The translations under genes and the position numbers were made by a program. The notes under the pieces were generated by a model, which was not told the DNA's origin, made no database searches, and saw only the letters and a program-made list of their open reading frames with translations. DNA of 64,000 nt from assembly GCA_020723665.1 (NCBI GenBank), contig DYIL01000001.1, positions 1 to 64,000 on the forward strand, written 5' to 3'. The stretch's first letter is position 1. Every line of letters begins with the position of its first letter. Shown piece after piece: positions 43,085-51,324 of the stretch. Origin of the DNA: Methyloversatilis universalis (GTDB lineage: Bacteria > Pseudomonadota > Gammaproteobacteria > Methylococcales > Methylococcaceae).

Positions 43085-43540
43085 ATGTCCGAACAGCCGA
43101 TGACCATTGGCCGGTTGGCCCAGGCCGCCAGCGTCAACGTGGAAACGATCCGTTATTACCAGCGGATCGGCTTGATTCCGACGCCAAAGAAGGCCTACGG
43201 CAGCTTTCGCCGCTACCCGAGAGACAGCCTCATGCGGCTGCGCTTCATCAAACGGGCGCAGCAACTGGGGTTTACCCTGGACGAGGTGGCGCTCCTGCTC
43301 AAACTCAGCGACGGTACCCATTGCGAGGAAACCCGCGAGCTGGCGGAGCGAAAACTGGCGGTGGTCGACCGGAAACTCGCGGACCTGACCGCCATCCACG
43401 ACGTGCTTGGCGAACTGATCGCGGCCTGTCGCCGCGGCAGCCCCGCCGCGGGTTGCTCCATCATCGAATCGCTCACCCGCAACGGCAACGCCGATGAAAG
43501 CGAAGCGGAGCCGACCGCAAATCAGGCCACCCCGGACTGA
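43085..43540 (+). CDS. merR: Mercury-type MerR regulator
   Basis: 151 residues. The winged helix is MTIGRLAQAASVNVETIRYY and QRIGLIPTPKKAYGSFRRYP. The three Hg ligands Cys80 (GTHCEETRELA), Cys115 (IAACRRGSP) and Cys124 (AAGCSII) have exactly the 35- and 9-residue spacing of Tn501 MerR (82/117/126). It should bind Hg(II) in trigonal thiolate form and activate long-spacer promoters. AAGAGGTTTAACG precedes the ATG. It is divergent from the orphan peptide gene; matching operators also precede merT, the tauE pseudogene and a merP-like gene. Confidence 0.92.
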   Translation: MSEQPMTIGRLAQAASVNVETIRYYQRIGLIPTPKKAYGSFRRYPRDSLMRLRFIKRAQQLGFTLDEVALLLKLSDGTHCEETRELAERKLAVVDRKLADLTAIHDVLGELIAACRRGSPAAGCSIIESLTRNGNADESEAEPTANQATPD

Positions 43541-43570
43541 CCGGGCTGGCATTCTCGGGATGCGGTTCCT

Positions 43571-43888
43571 TCACGCCTTGGACTTCAAAATGGCCGTTAT
43601 ACAGTGGGCTAGCTCATGGCCTTTACTGATCAGGAGTTCCCCGATGATTTTGTTGATACTGGGCTTGTTCTCCGCGGCGCAAACGGCTTCCACGCTGGAA
43701 TAGGTGGACACACAATAGGGAACGAAATAGGTCAATGTGATTTTGATCAAGGCGGCCGGGGTAAGTCCGGAGCTCAGCATTACGTCGCCGTGATTGATCA
43801 GCATCAGAACCGAACCCACGACCAGGGCGATCTTGATCGCGCGTGTCCAAATATCCCTTTGCAGGGCAATTTCAAACCATACGTTCAT
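43571..43888 (-). CDS. nrtS: NrtS-like nitrate/nitrite transporter family protein
   Basis: About 105 residues with two or three membrane segments: ALQRDIWTRAIKIALVVGSV and LMLINHGDVMLSSGLTP, then TYFVPYCVSTYSSVEAV. The INHGD and FVPYCVSTY motifs are those of the NrtS family. The C-terminal 35 residues (NKIIGELLISKGHELAHCIT) are unlike the core and may be a fusion or extension. Its role among mer genes is unclear. It probably belongs to the sulfite exporter fragment next to it, on the same strand. Start ATG 43888 or 43891. Confidence 0.65.
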   Translation of the reverse strand: MNVWFEIALQRDIWTRAIKIALVVGSVLMLINHGDVMLSSGLTPAALIKITLTYFVPYCVSTYSSVEAVCAAENKPSINKIIGELLISKGHELAHCITAILKSKA

Positions 43889-44497
43889 CATGCTGTGAAT
43901 CCTCGAAATTCAAGGTGTTACTATTTGAAAAACATCACATAGCCTGCCTGCAGGGTAATCACCAAGCCATCGAGCAGCGCGATAACAGCAAAAACCTTTT
44001 TGGTCGCGCGAGGGGAAATCCATTGCGCGAGAAACGGCCCCAGCCGCCCGCCCCAGAGCACGCCGAGCATGGTGAATGCCGCCATATCCCAGGGTACGCC
44101 GCCGGAATAGAAGGCATGAATAAAAGCCAGTAACAAGGAATTTACCGAGAGCAATACCACGCCCAATGCGATGGCCGGTTCGCGTTAAGGCCATAGGCGA
44201 GCATGCAAAAGGCGGCGATGATCTCGCCCTCGCCGATCGCGACCCAACCGGTGATCATGCCGCCGATCAAGGAAACCAGGACGAGGGGGACCCGCGCCTT
44301 GGCAGGAAGCCCGATTCGCCCGCCTTTTCGATCCAGGGTGATGAGCGTGAGCAAGCCCGCCAGGAACGCAATGGGGCCAAACAGCCCTTTGACCAGCATC
44401 GGCTGGGGGTGGATCAGAAATGTGGAAATCATCGTCCCGACCACGAGCGAAGGCACGGTCCAGTGCAAAAGCTGCAAGGGAACTTCGCCGCGCTTGA

Positions 44498-45528
44498 ACG
44501 CTTGATGTGATTTCGGGTTTACCAATCGATCAAGTCGACGAATGCCAAATGAGGCCGCCCGAGTTGCTGGTTCAGCCAGATACAAAAGTTGTGCAGGGCC
44601 ATCTTGGCGGCGATTCGGGCACGAAAGCCGCTGAGGTCATGGGGCCGCTCCCGATCCAGGCGAAACACGTGATGCAGACTGGCATTGATTGTCTCGATCA
44701 TCTGCCGCAGTCCTGCCAGCCAGCGCCTCCACGCGCGAGACCACGGCCGCCGGCTGTTCCGCTTGGGTGGGCTGATCACCTCCGCACCATATGCCTGCTG
44801 CCAGTGGGCATGCCACGCTGTGCCTTCAAAGCCTTTATCGGCGACATAAGGAACGCGAGCGGGAGCACCCACACTCGGCAAGCGGGAATCCGGCCGATGA
44901 CGCACCGCAAGCAAGGTTTCCGCCAGGCGTTGGTCCTTGGTACTGGCCGGCGCACAGCCAAAGCCGGTGATGACGCCGACCGGACTGACCGCCACCAGCA
45001 AATGCAAGCCCTCGTACCAGCCCAGGCGGTTGCTCCAGCCGATATCGGCCTGGCCTGGCAGCCACCCCCGCCCGCGCCGCTTGGCATCACGGGTCGGGGC
45101 CGCTGTACCGTCCAAGGCTTCAAACGCCCAGGCAGGATCACGCAGCACCTCGACCAGATAGCGGAAGCAGGCGACGATCGCTCCCTGGGCTTGGCGCATC
45201 AGGCGATTGAATTGGCTGCGATCCGGCAGCGTGGGAAAGGCCTGGCGCAGATGCCGTTGGGCATACCGGTAAAAGCCGCGTTCACTCCCAAACCATTGCC
45301 ACTGGCCGACCATGGCCAAGGTCACGACCTCGCTTCGGGTCAGTGCCGCCGGGGCACCGGGTCCAGTCATCGGGGTTCTCTGGCTTTGCAAAAAATCATC
45401 CACCAGAACGTACAAGGTGGTCAGAAAAGTGTCGAAATCAATCATGGTCGTGCTCTGAATCGGGATTAAGACTCAGAGCGCTTTAATCCCTGAATGATGC
45501 CAGCAGCTAATCAATTCACACCAAGCGT
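44498..45528 (-). mobile_element. Complete IS (about 1031 bp, IS982-like) with 4-bp target repeats
   Basis: The imperfect terminal repeats begin ACGCTTGATGTGATTT (left) and ACGCTTGGTGTGAATT (right, reverse strand). They are flanked by the direct repeat TTGA at 44494-44497 and 45529-45532. One transposase gene fills the element. It is inserted in the TauE/SafE gene. The direct repeats are intact, so the insertion looks recent compared with the other transposase debris in the window. Confidence 0.8.
44519..45445 (-). CDS. DDE transposase of the IS in the TauE gene
   Basis: 308 residues, apparently intact. MIDFDTFLTTLYVLVDDFLQ opens the protein. LTRSEVVTLAMVGQWQWFGS and YRYAQRHLRQAFPTLPDRSQ follow. 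The DDE core has EALDGTAAPTRDAKRR, YVADKGFEGTAWHAHW and ISPPKRNSRRPW, and FRARIAAKMALHNFCIWLNQ is the C-terminal end. The VDDF start and size fit the IS982 family, though an IS5-like assignment cannot be excluded without a search. ATG is 84 bases from the right end. Confidence 0.85.
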   Translation of the reverse strand: MIDFDTFLTTLYVLVDDFLQSQRTPMTGPGAPAALTRSEVVTLAMVGQWQWFGSERGFYRYAQRHLRQAFPTLPDRSQFNRLMRQAQGAIVACFRYLVEVLRDPAWAFEALDGTAAPTRDAKRRGRGWLPGQADIGWSNRLGWYEGLHLLVAVSPVGVITGFGCAPASTKDQRLAETLLAVRHRPDSRLPSVGAPARVPYVADKGFEGTAWHAHWQQAYGAEVISPPKRNSRRPWSRAWRRWLAGLRQMIETINASLHHVFRLDRERPHDLSGFRARIAAKMALHNFCIWLNQQLGRPHLAFVDLIDW

Positions 45529-45907
45529 TTGAGTCAACCGGATGCGCCGCTGGTCATGCCGACGGCTTGGGTGACGAATGCGAGTTTCAAGGCGCTCACG
45601 GGATCCACGCTGTAGGCGAACATCAGCACGGGGATAAAAACGAGGCCGCCCCCGATCGCCGTCACGTTGCCGATGAATGACCCGACCACACCCACCAGGA
45701 TCAGCGGCCAATGGCTGGCGGCAAGTCGGATGGGGTCGGGAAATACAGCCCCGTAAGCGGCAAGCCAGATCAGGGTGATAACGAAAAGCCACGGTGTGAG
45801 ATAGGCGAAGTTCTTTGCCGAACCCCGGTATCCACGCCAGCGCTCGTCGACCGTGGATTTCACTTGTATCATGGCGGTCTTCCTTCCGAAAAATAAAACC
45901 GGCGCTT

Positions 45908-45938
45908 AGCCTAGGTACGTAGTTAGATACGGTGTCAA
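45908..45938 (-). promoter_or_regulatory. MerR-type promoter upstream of the TauE/SafE pseudogene
   Basis: On the minus strand: -35 TTGACA, 19-base spacer with CCGTA / TACG, -10 TAGGCT. It is back to back with the promoter at 45954. It shows that the exporter once belonged to the mer regulon. Confidence 0.7.
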
Positions 45939-45953
45939 GCCGGAACATCCCGC

Positions 45954-45985
45954 TTGACACCGTACTCAGGTACGCTGGGTAGACT
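45954..45985 (+). promoter_or_regulatory. MerR-type promoter for merP-like/merD/merC-like genes
   Basis: -35 TTGACA (45954-45959), 20-base spacer with CCGTAC / GTACG, -10 TAGACT (45980-45985). It lies 38 bases upstream of the HMA gene at 46023 and is divergent from the TauE promoter. Confidence 0.75.
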
Positions 45986-46022
45986 GTGCGTAACGGTAAA
46001 ACCCAGTCGGAGGAGTATTCCC

Positions 46023-46232
46023 ATGAAGACGATCACCTTACGGATCACCGGCATGACCTGCGATCATTGCGCTGCGGACTTGAAAAACACCTTGAATGCG
46101 CTGCCGGGCGTCAAGGCTGAAGTGTCCTACGGGGAGGGAGTGGCCCGAGTGGAAGCGCGGGAGGAAATCGGCGTCGAGCGTCTGTTGGAGACGGTGAAGG
46201 CGAAAGGCTATGGGGCAGAGCGAGTCGAATAG
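46023..46232 (+). CDS. Cytosolic HMA (MerP-like) metallochaperone
   Basis: 69 residues of one HMA fold without a signal peptide: [20 protein letters not shown] contains GMTCDHC. The C-terminus is KAKGYGAERVE. CGGAGGAGTATTCCC precedes the ATG. Its close likeness to the HMA domains fused to both MerA proteins suggests it supplies Hg(II) to them in the cytosol. It is the first gene of a short operon with a merD-like and a merC-like gene. Confidence 0.8.
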   Translation: MKTITLRITGMTCDHCAADLKNTLNALPGVKAEVSYGEGVARVEAREEIGVERLLETVKAKGYGAERVE

Positions 46233-46683
46233 CACTTTACCGGACTGCGGGAGCGAGGAGGTCTTGACCAGGCCAGCGAGCACCGAACCTGTGGCCGCCC
46301 CGGACACAACCTATACTCTCTCGCAACTGGCCCAGGCGGCCGGCACGACGGTCCACATGGTCAACAACTATGCGACGGAAGACTTGATCGCCTGCTGCGC
46401 ACGGACGGCAGCCGGCTACCGACGGTTCGATGCGACGGCGCTCGCCCGATTACGCTTTATCCGCACAGGGCGGGCCGCTGGTTTTTTGCTCAGCGATCTC
46501 AAGCCGTTGCTGCAAGCACTCGACCGGGGCGAGGCAGCCGGTATCGCGCGCAGCTTGGCAGATTTGAAGGCCGCCGTCGACGAGGCGGCGGAGCGTCTGG
46601 CCGTGTTCGAGCGCGTCGCCGAGCAGTTGGGAGAAGAGTCCCGCGTTGACGAGTCGTATCCCTTGCCTAGGAGGTTACCATGA
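46210..46683 (+). CDS. merD: MerD-like co-regulator of the MerR family
   Basis: About 157 residues. After an unusual 34-residue N-terminal extension comes the winged helix: YTLSQLAQAAGTTVHMVNNY, then EDLIACCARTAAGYRRFDAT and ARLRFIRTGRAAGFLLSDLK. The C-terminal helix LADLKAAVDEAAERLAVFER and the PRRLP end resemble MerD, which displaces MerR after induction. It lacks the three Hg ligands of MerR but has a CC pair in the wing. The ATG overlaps the HMA gene by 23 bases and the true start may lie further in. The stop overlaps the next gene (ATGA). Confidence 0.65.
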   Translation: MGQSESNSTLPDCGSEEVLTRPASTEPVAAPDTTYTLSQLAQAAGTTVHMVNNYATEDLIACCARTAAGYRRFDATALARLRFIRTGRAAGFLLSDLKPLLQALDRGEAAGIARSLADLKAAVDEAAERLAVFERVAEQLGEESRVDESYPLPRRLP

Positions 46684-47048
46684 CACCCGCACAACGCAGC
46701 CTCTGGGGGCAGTTTTCCACACTTTTCGGCGCGGGCGTGGCAGCGGCCTGCTGCCTCGGTTTACCGGTGGTATTGACCGCCATAGGCGCGGTGGGTCTCG
46801 GTTTTTTGTTGAATGACATCTACCTGATCCCCTTGTTCGTCGGCTTCGCTGGAGCGAACCTCTGGATGCTCCACCACTCGGCGAACCGGCACGGCAGTCT
46901 CGCCCCGTTTTGGGCCGGGTTGATCGGTGCCGTAATCGCTACGATCGGGCTTTTGCTACTGGTGACGGGCCAGCTTTCGCTGCAGGTTTGGATTTACGTG
47001 GGGCTGCTGTTGTTCGCCTCCGGCAGTGTCTGGGATGTAGTGAGGTAG
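46680..47048 (+). CDS. MerC/MerT-like mercury uptake membrane protein
   Basis: 122 residues with four membrane segments. The first has the vicinal Cys pair in GAGVAAACCLGLPVVLTAIG, followed by AVGLGFLLNDIYLIPLFVGF. The last segment, WIYVGLLLFASGSVWDVVR, resembles the end of MerC. There is no second cysteine pair, which argues against true MerT. TAGGAGGTTACC precedes the ATG. It is third in the MerR-controlled operon and would give the cell a second Hg(II) importer independent of periplasmic MerP. Confidence 0.75.
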   Translation: MTPAQRSLWGQFSTLFGAGVAAACCLGLPVVLTAIGAVGLGFLLNDIYLIPLFVGFAGANLWMLHHSANRHGSLAPFWAGLIGAVIATIGLLLLVTGQLSLQVWIYVGLLLFASGSVWDVVR

Positions 47049-47158
47049 ATGCCCTGTTGACCCATTGGGGAAGCCGCGCATCCACCTTCAGCCGACTGGC
47101 GTGAGCGTTCACGCCGCTGATCAAAATCCGCCGCTCTTCTTTTGCGGTGGGCTTGACG

Positions 47159-48751
47159 CTATTCGCCGTTGCCATTTCTGGGTGGCTGGGGCCGGAACAG
47201 GGACGGATGGATGCCGAATTCATTGAGCTTCAGGTACACCGCCCTGGGCGTCAGCTCCATCCATTCGGCCACCTGGCCGACATTGCCCTGAAAGCGCTGC
47301 AGGGCCTGTTGCAAATACTCGCGTTCCGCATTATCCAGAACCTGCTTGCGAATCGCCTTCCATCCGCACTCCAGGGGCGGGGCGGGATTGACCTCGAGAT
47401 CGACCTCCGAAATTTCCGGCCCCTGAGCGAAGAGCACTGCACGCTCCAGGGTGTTCTCCAGCTCTCGGACGTTGCCGGGCCAGTCGTAGCTTCGCAGCCG
47501 TGCCATGACCTCAGGGCTCACCCCGTGGATGGTTTTGCGGTAGCGTGTGGCCAGACGCTTGAGGATTAGGCCGACAAGATGGGGGAGATCGTCCGGCCGC
47601 TCCGCAAGCGGCGGGATCACCAGTTTCACAACGTTGAGGCGGTAGTAGAGATCCTTGCGGAAGGCGCCGTCGGCGACCACCTTTTCCAGGTCGCAGTTGG
47701 TAGCGGCGATGATGCGGGTATCTACCATCAGGGTTCGATGACCGCCGACCCGCTCCAGTTCGCCTTCCTGCAGGACCCGCAATAAACGGGTCTGGACCGC
47801 CGGGGTGAGGGAATCCACTTCATCCAGAAACAGCGTGCCGCCGTCGGCCCGCTCGAAATAGCCCTGATGGACTTCGATGGCGCCCGTAAAGGCGCCCTTT
47901 TCATGACCGAACAGCGCGCTTTCGATGAGGCTCTCGGGAATGGCGCCGCAATTCACGGCGATGAAGGCTTTTCCGCAGCGCTCGCTCATGGCATGGATGG
48001 CACGGGCCACCAGTTCCTTGCCGACGCCGGTCTCGCCCCGGATCAGCACCGTGGCTGGGGTCGGCGCCACGGTCTCGATAGCCTGCAGCACCTGTCGCAT
48101 GGCGGGCGACCAGGCCACGATGATGGGCCGTTCGATCTCTGGAAGCGCAGTGCGCCGCGAGTTCATCTGGCACCAGATTTGATGCATCCGTTCTTCGATA
48201 CGGGCCTGCAATTCGCCGATGTGCTGTTGTTCTGCCGTCACCTCCGGATAATCCCGGTATTCGATGCCCTCTCGATCCCTCGCGGCCTCTTTGTCGAAAT
48301 AGATCGCGACTTCGCAGCCGTCGTGGTTCAGCGCGATGCGCTTCTCCAGGACGACCTTGGCATAGCCGAAATTCCGCGCCGCGATGCCGCCGAAGACGCT
48401 GGAGGTCATCCGGCACAATTTCGGGGTGTTCTTCACGCCTTCGCCGAACGGGCAGCGGGTGCTGGCGACCCGAATGCATTCGGCGTCGCTGGAGACCAGC
48501 GAGAAATTGCCCCCGATCTTGTTCTTGAGGCCGATGATCAGATCCGCATACCGTTGCCGGTCCAGCGCCTGTTCAAACGCGTACTCGGCGCGGAACGCTT
48601 CCTCGAAGAACCGTCCGGCGCTGCGGGCGATCCGCTCGATCAGTTGCTCCGCTTGCGTGGTGCCCGCCGCCTCGCAAGCATCCATGAGCTCGATGACGAA
48701 GGTCTGGAGAAAGCCTACGGGCGTTAGATGGGAAAAAGTCGTGTTGGCCAT
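47159..48751 (-). CDS. Sigma-54-dependent activator with Cys-containing N-terminal sensor
   Basis: 530 residues. The sensor domain (1-200) has CPFGEGVKNTPKLC and LNHDGCEVAIYF and resembles the V4R/XylR-N type ligand-binding fold. The AAA+ domain has GETGVGKELVARAIH (Walker A), ESALFGHEKGAFTGA (the sigma-54 contact GAFTGA) and GGTLFLDEVDSL (Walker B). YDWPGNVRELENTLERAV is also present. A Fis-type helix-turn-helix closes it (FQGNVGQVAEWMELTPRAVY). It should activate the sigma-54 promoter 150 bases away on the opposite strand. The ligand is unknown. The GHEKGAFTGA loop is intact, so it is probably functional. Confidence 0.88.
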   Translation of the reverse strand: MANTTFSHLTPVGFLQTFVIELMDACEAAGTTQAEQLIERIARSAGRFFEEAFRAEYAFEQALDRQRYADLIIGLKNKIGGNFSLVSSDAECIRVASTRCPFGEGVKNTPKLCRMTSSVFGGIAARNFGYAKVVLEKRIALNHDGCEVAIYFDKEAARDREGIEYRDYPEVTAEQQHIGELQARIEERMHQIWCQMNSRRTALPEIERPIIVAWSPAMRQVLQAIETVAPTPATVLIRGETGVGKELVARAIHAMSERCGKAFIAVNCGAIPESLIESALFGHEKGAFTGAIEVHQGYFERADGGTLFLDEVDSLTPAVQTRLLRVLQEGELERVGGHRTLMVDTRIIAATNCDLEKVVADGAFRKDLYYRLNVVKLVIPPLAERPDDLPHLVGLILKRLATRYRKTIHGVSPEVMARLRSYDWPGNVRELENTLERAVLFAQGPEISEVDLEVNPAPPLECGWKAIRKQVLDNAEREYLQQALQRFQGNVGQVAEWMELTPRAVYLKLNEFGIHPSLFRPQPPRNGNGE

Positions 48752-48822
48752 GACGGACGGCGGCGCTGCAAAACAGGGACCGGAAAGCTAAAGCTGACGG
48801 CCAGATTATGAACTTAATTTTC

Positions 48823-48839
48823 ATTCAGTGAAACTGAAT
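48823..48839. promoter_or_regulatory. Inverted repeat, candidate upstream activator site
   Basis: ATTCAGT / ACTGAAT with a GAA centre, about 85 bases upstream of the sigma-54 promoter, the usual distance for an enhancer-binding protein dimer. Confidence 0.45.
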
Positions 48840-48876
48840 TTCAAATCGGCATTGTCAAGCGGTTTATAACTGCTTG

Positions 48877-48890
48877 TTTTAACGTTAAAA
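48877..48890. promoter_or_regulatory. Perfect palindrome, candidate regulator site
   Basis: TTTTAACGTTAAAA lies between the activator gene and the sigma-54 promoter, ending 16 bases before the promoter. It is AT-rich and could be a binding site or an IHF-like bend. Confidence 0.4.
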
Positions 48891-48905
48891 CTGATCCCAA
48901 TCAGC

Positions 48906-48924
48906 ATTGGCATACAAGCTGCTT
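48906..48924 (+). promoter_or_regulatory. Sigma-54 promoter
   Basis: TTGGCATACAAGCTGCTT has GG and GC separated by exactly ten bases, matching the -24/-12 consensus. Transcription should start near 48935, 60 bases before the methyltransferase ATG. A divergent sigma-54 activator gene is next to it. Confidence 0.8.
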
Positions 48925-48994
48925 CTTCGCTACAGGTCTGCCTGTCAGACTTTTTCTAGAACTGATAACCCTATAATTCCAGAGGAGAATTTTC

Positions 48995-49639
48995 ATGTAC
49001 GAGGACCGACCCCCACTCGATCCCCATCCGCTCAGCCCCTACGTCGCCTGGGCCGGACATCGGAACCGCGATCCGATCCTGGAGGTGCTGCATACCCTAT
49101 TCCCGAAAGAAGAGGCGCATGTGCTCGAATTCGCCTCGGGGAGCGGCATGCATCTGCACTACTTCGCGCCGCATTTCGACCATCTGCGATTCCATCCCTC
49201 GGATATGAATGAGGAGGTGTTTCCGCACATCGAAAAGCTGACGGCGGAAAGCGGCCTCGGCAATGTCGGCAAGCCGCGCCGGCTGGATCTCACTCAGCCG
49301 CAAACTTGGCCGGAGGACGAGGAATTTCACGCCATCTACTGCATCAATATCTTTCAGGTGGCGCCGGTTTCCATCGCCGACGGCATGATGCAGTGCGCCT
49401 CGAAGGTGCTGGCGGAGGACGGGTTTCTGTTCATTTACGGCCCCTTCAAAGTCGACGGGAAATTCACCACGCCCTCCAACGAAGAGTTCGATCGGACCCT
49501 GCGTTCGGCGGGCGTGCCGGAATGGGGCCTAAAGGACACCGCCGATCTGAACCGCGCCGCTGAAAAGCATGGCTTGAAACTGGACCAAGCCGTCGACATG
49601 CCGGCCAATAATTTCGCTCTAATCTACCGCCGGGCGTAG
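48995..49639 (+). CDS. DUF938-type SAM-dependent methyltransferase
   Basis: 214 residues. LSPYVAWAGHRNRDPILEVL opens the family. The SAM site is HVLEFASGSGMHLHYFAPHF, and FHAIYCINIFQVAPVSIADG and EDGFLFIYGPFKVDGKFTTP follow. The last part, ADLNRAAEKHGLKLDQAVDM, is typical of DUF938. The substrate is not known. AGAGGAGAATTTTC precedes the ATG. It is the first gene after the sigma-54 promoter and probably the head of an operon with the carbonic anhydrase-like gene 52 bases on. Confidence 0.85.
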   Translation: MYEDRPPLDPHPLSPYVAWAGHRNRDPILEVLHTLFPKEEAHVLEFASGSGMHLHYFAPHFDHLRFHPSDMNEEVFPHIEKLTAESGLGNVGKPRRLDLTQPQTWPEDEEFHAIYCINIFQVAPVSIADGMMQCASKVLAEDGFLFIYGPFKVDGKFTTPSNEEFDRTLRSAGVPEWGLKDTADLNRAAEKHGLKLDQAVDMPANNFALIYRRA

Positions 49640-49691
49640 TCGGCGATTTCCTAACACCTTGAAACGAGAACCCTAAAAGAGGAGAACCATC

Positions 49692-50270
49692 ATGAGCAAG
49701 ATTTTTGATGAGGTATTGGCGGCGAACAAAAGCTATGTCGCCGCTTTCGATAAGGGACACCTACCCATGCCGCCGGGGCGGCATTTCGCCATCCTGACTT
49801 GCATGGACGCGCGGCTCGATCCCGCCAAGTATGCGGGCCTTTCCGAAGGCGACGCCCACGTGATCCGCAACGCGGGCGGACGGGCCAGCGACGACGCGAT
49901 CCGGTCTTTAGTGATCTCCTATAAGTTGCTGGGCACGCGCGAATGGTTTGTGATTCATCACACGGACTGTGGGATGGAGACCTTTACCCAGGAAATTATG
50001 CGGGACTTATTGAGAAAAAGCCTTAAGGCAGCGCAGTTCGGCGAAAGCGGCTGGTCCGATGTGGGTCAGGGAGAAGGTCACCCAGCGGGAGACTTTATTA
50101 ACTGGCTAACCATACAGGAACAGTCCGAAAGCGTTTGCGCGGATGTCCAGCACATCCGTTCTCATCCGTTGGTGCCACAGGACATCCCTATCTATGGGCT
50201 CATCTACGACGTCAAGACCGGCAAGCTGATCGAAGTGCCAGAGGCGATGCAAATCGGTAGGGCAGGTTAG
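49692..50270 (+). CDS. Beta-class carbonic anhydrase-like protein
   Basis: 192 residues. [18 protein letters not shown] provides the Cys-x-Asp-x-Arg zinc site. [20 protein letters not shown] and [14 protein letters not shown] provide the second His and Cys ligands. This is the small type II/III beta-CA family, interconverting CO2 and bicarbonate; some members hydrolyse CS2 or COS instead. AGAGGAGAACCATC precedes the ATG. It follows the DUF938 methyltransferase in the sigma-54 operon, so it is conditionally expressed rather than housekeeping (inference). Confidence 0.85.
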   Translation: MSKIFDEVLAANKSYVAAFDKGHLPMPPGRHFAILTCMDARLDPAKYAGLSEGDAHVIRNAGGRASDDAIRSLVISYKLLGTREWFVIHHTDCGMETFTQEIMRDLLRKSLKAAQFGESGWSDVGQGEGHPAGDFINWLTIQEQSESVCADVQHIRSHPLVPQDIPIYGLIYDVKTGKLIEVPEAMQIGRAG

Positions 50271-50318
50271 TACCACAACTGACCTCATTTACCAGGAACC
50301 GGATGGGTGGTTTGCTGC

Positions 50319-50374
50319 GGGAGCGGCGCCCTTGCCGCCAGGGGACGCCTGGTCGCGGCCGGGGAGCCGCTCCC
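50319..50374. repeat. REP-like palindromic element
   Basis: GGGAGCGGC and GCCGCTCCC form the outer arms. Inside, GCGGC/GCCGC and other short stems can fold. It sits in the gap after the carbonic anhydrase gene and may stabilise or terminate the transcript. Confidence 0.6.
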
Positions 50375-50490
50375 ACGCCGGCACGAGACACCAGGTTGCC
50401 TGTCCAATGAGCCTGGGCAGAGCACTAGGCATATACAGCCTAGGCTCGAGTTCTGTCCGAGTCCGGGTTTAACCCGATGGAGAAATCTTC

Positions 50491-51222
50491 ATGAGCAACA
50501 ACCGCTCGGCCGTCATCGTCGGCGTCGGTCCCGTTCAAGGACTGGGGGCTGCGCTGGCCCGACGTTTCGCACGGGAGGGATTGTTGGTGTATGTGGTGGG
50601 TCGGACGGCGGCCAAGCTGGAGCAGGTGGCCGGCAAGATCGTCTGCGATAACGGCCGGGCGGTTCCCTGGGTCGCCGACGCCACAGCCGAAGCCGAGGTC
50701 GTGCGCTTGTTCGAGTCCGTCGCCCGAGATACAGTCCCGGAGGCGGTGGTCTACAACGTGGACCGCAACGAGCGGGCGCCGCTCCTCGAAACCTCTGCGG
50801 ACCTGTTCGAGGATCTGTGGCGGAAGAATTGCCTCGGCGGTTTCCTGGTGGGCCGGGAGGCGGTCCGCGCCTTCCTGCCGAGACAGCGCGGGACGCTGTT
50901 CTTCACCGGCGCCACCGCCTCCCTGCGCGCCCGCCCGCCCTTCACCGCGTTCGCCGCGGCCAAGACGGGCTTGCGTGCGCTGGCCCAAGGTATGGCGCGG
51001 GAATTCGGCCCGCAAGGGATCCACGTCGTGCATGCGGTGATCGACGGTGTCATCGACGGCGAACGCGCCCGCCGGCAATTCCCCGAATTCGTTCAAACCA
51101 AGGGTGAAGACGGCCTGCTCGATCCAGAGGCCATCGCCGAAACCTACTGGGCGCTGCACCGCCAGCCGCGGAGTGCCTGGACGCATGAAATCGACCTGCG
51201 GCCGTATCGGGAAAGCTTCTAA
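50491..51222 (+). CDS. Atypical SDR oxidoreductase (catalytic Tyr replaced)
   Basis: 243 residues, Rossmann fold. The nucleotide loop is VIVGVGPVQGLGAALARRFA rather than the classical TGxxxGIG. The Tyr-x-x-x-Lys site reads FTAFAAAKTGLRALAQGMAR, with Phe where the catalytic Tyr should be. LRPYRESF ends the protein. In this SDR subgroup the missing Tyr seems to be a family trait, so it may act as a non-classical reductase or a binding protein. ATG has GGAGAAATCTTC upstream. It follows a REP-like element and could still be read from the sigma-54 promoter. Confidence 0.8.
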   Translation: MSNNRSAVIVGVGPVQGLGAALARRFAREGLLVYVVGRTAAKLEQVAGKIVCDNGRAVPWVADATAEAEVVRLFESVARDTVPEAVVYNVDRNERAPLLETSADLFEDLWRKNCLGGFLVGREAVRAFLPRQRGTLFFTGATASLRARPPFTAFAAAKTGLRALAQGMAREFGPQGIHVVHAVIDGVIDGERARRQFPEFVQTKGEDGLLDPEAIAETYWALHRQPRSAWTHEIDLRPYRESF

Positions 51223-51324
51223 GCGGTCGGAGAATTCGCCATCGAGAGCCGGTTTTCCACGGAGCAGCATCCGAGTACAGCTTGACCAAGCCGCCACTCA
51301 TCGGAATTTACGAGGTAACCGATC

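Larger units (their letters stand above)
43921..45872 (-). pseudogene. TauE/SafE-type exporter gene split by an IS, plus nonsense and frameshift
   Basis: The 5' part (45872 to 45533) encodes ATxxGGGLVFIPVLMFAYSVDP-like sequence (FIGNVTAIGGGLVFIPVLMF) and reaches TGA after MTSGASG. Removing the IS and one copy of its 4-bp target repeat rejoins GASG-stop-LKRGEVPLQLLHWTVPS, so a TGG-to-TGA change is present in addition to the insertion. The 3' part continues with VGTMISTFLIHPQPMLVKGL and AIGEGEIIAAFCMLAYGLNA. It loses one base near 44175 and resumes with ALGVVLLSVNSLLLAFIHAF. Three independent lesions mean it has long been inactive. Confidence 0.75.
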
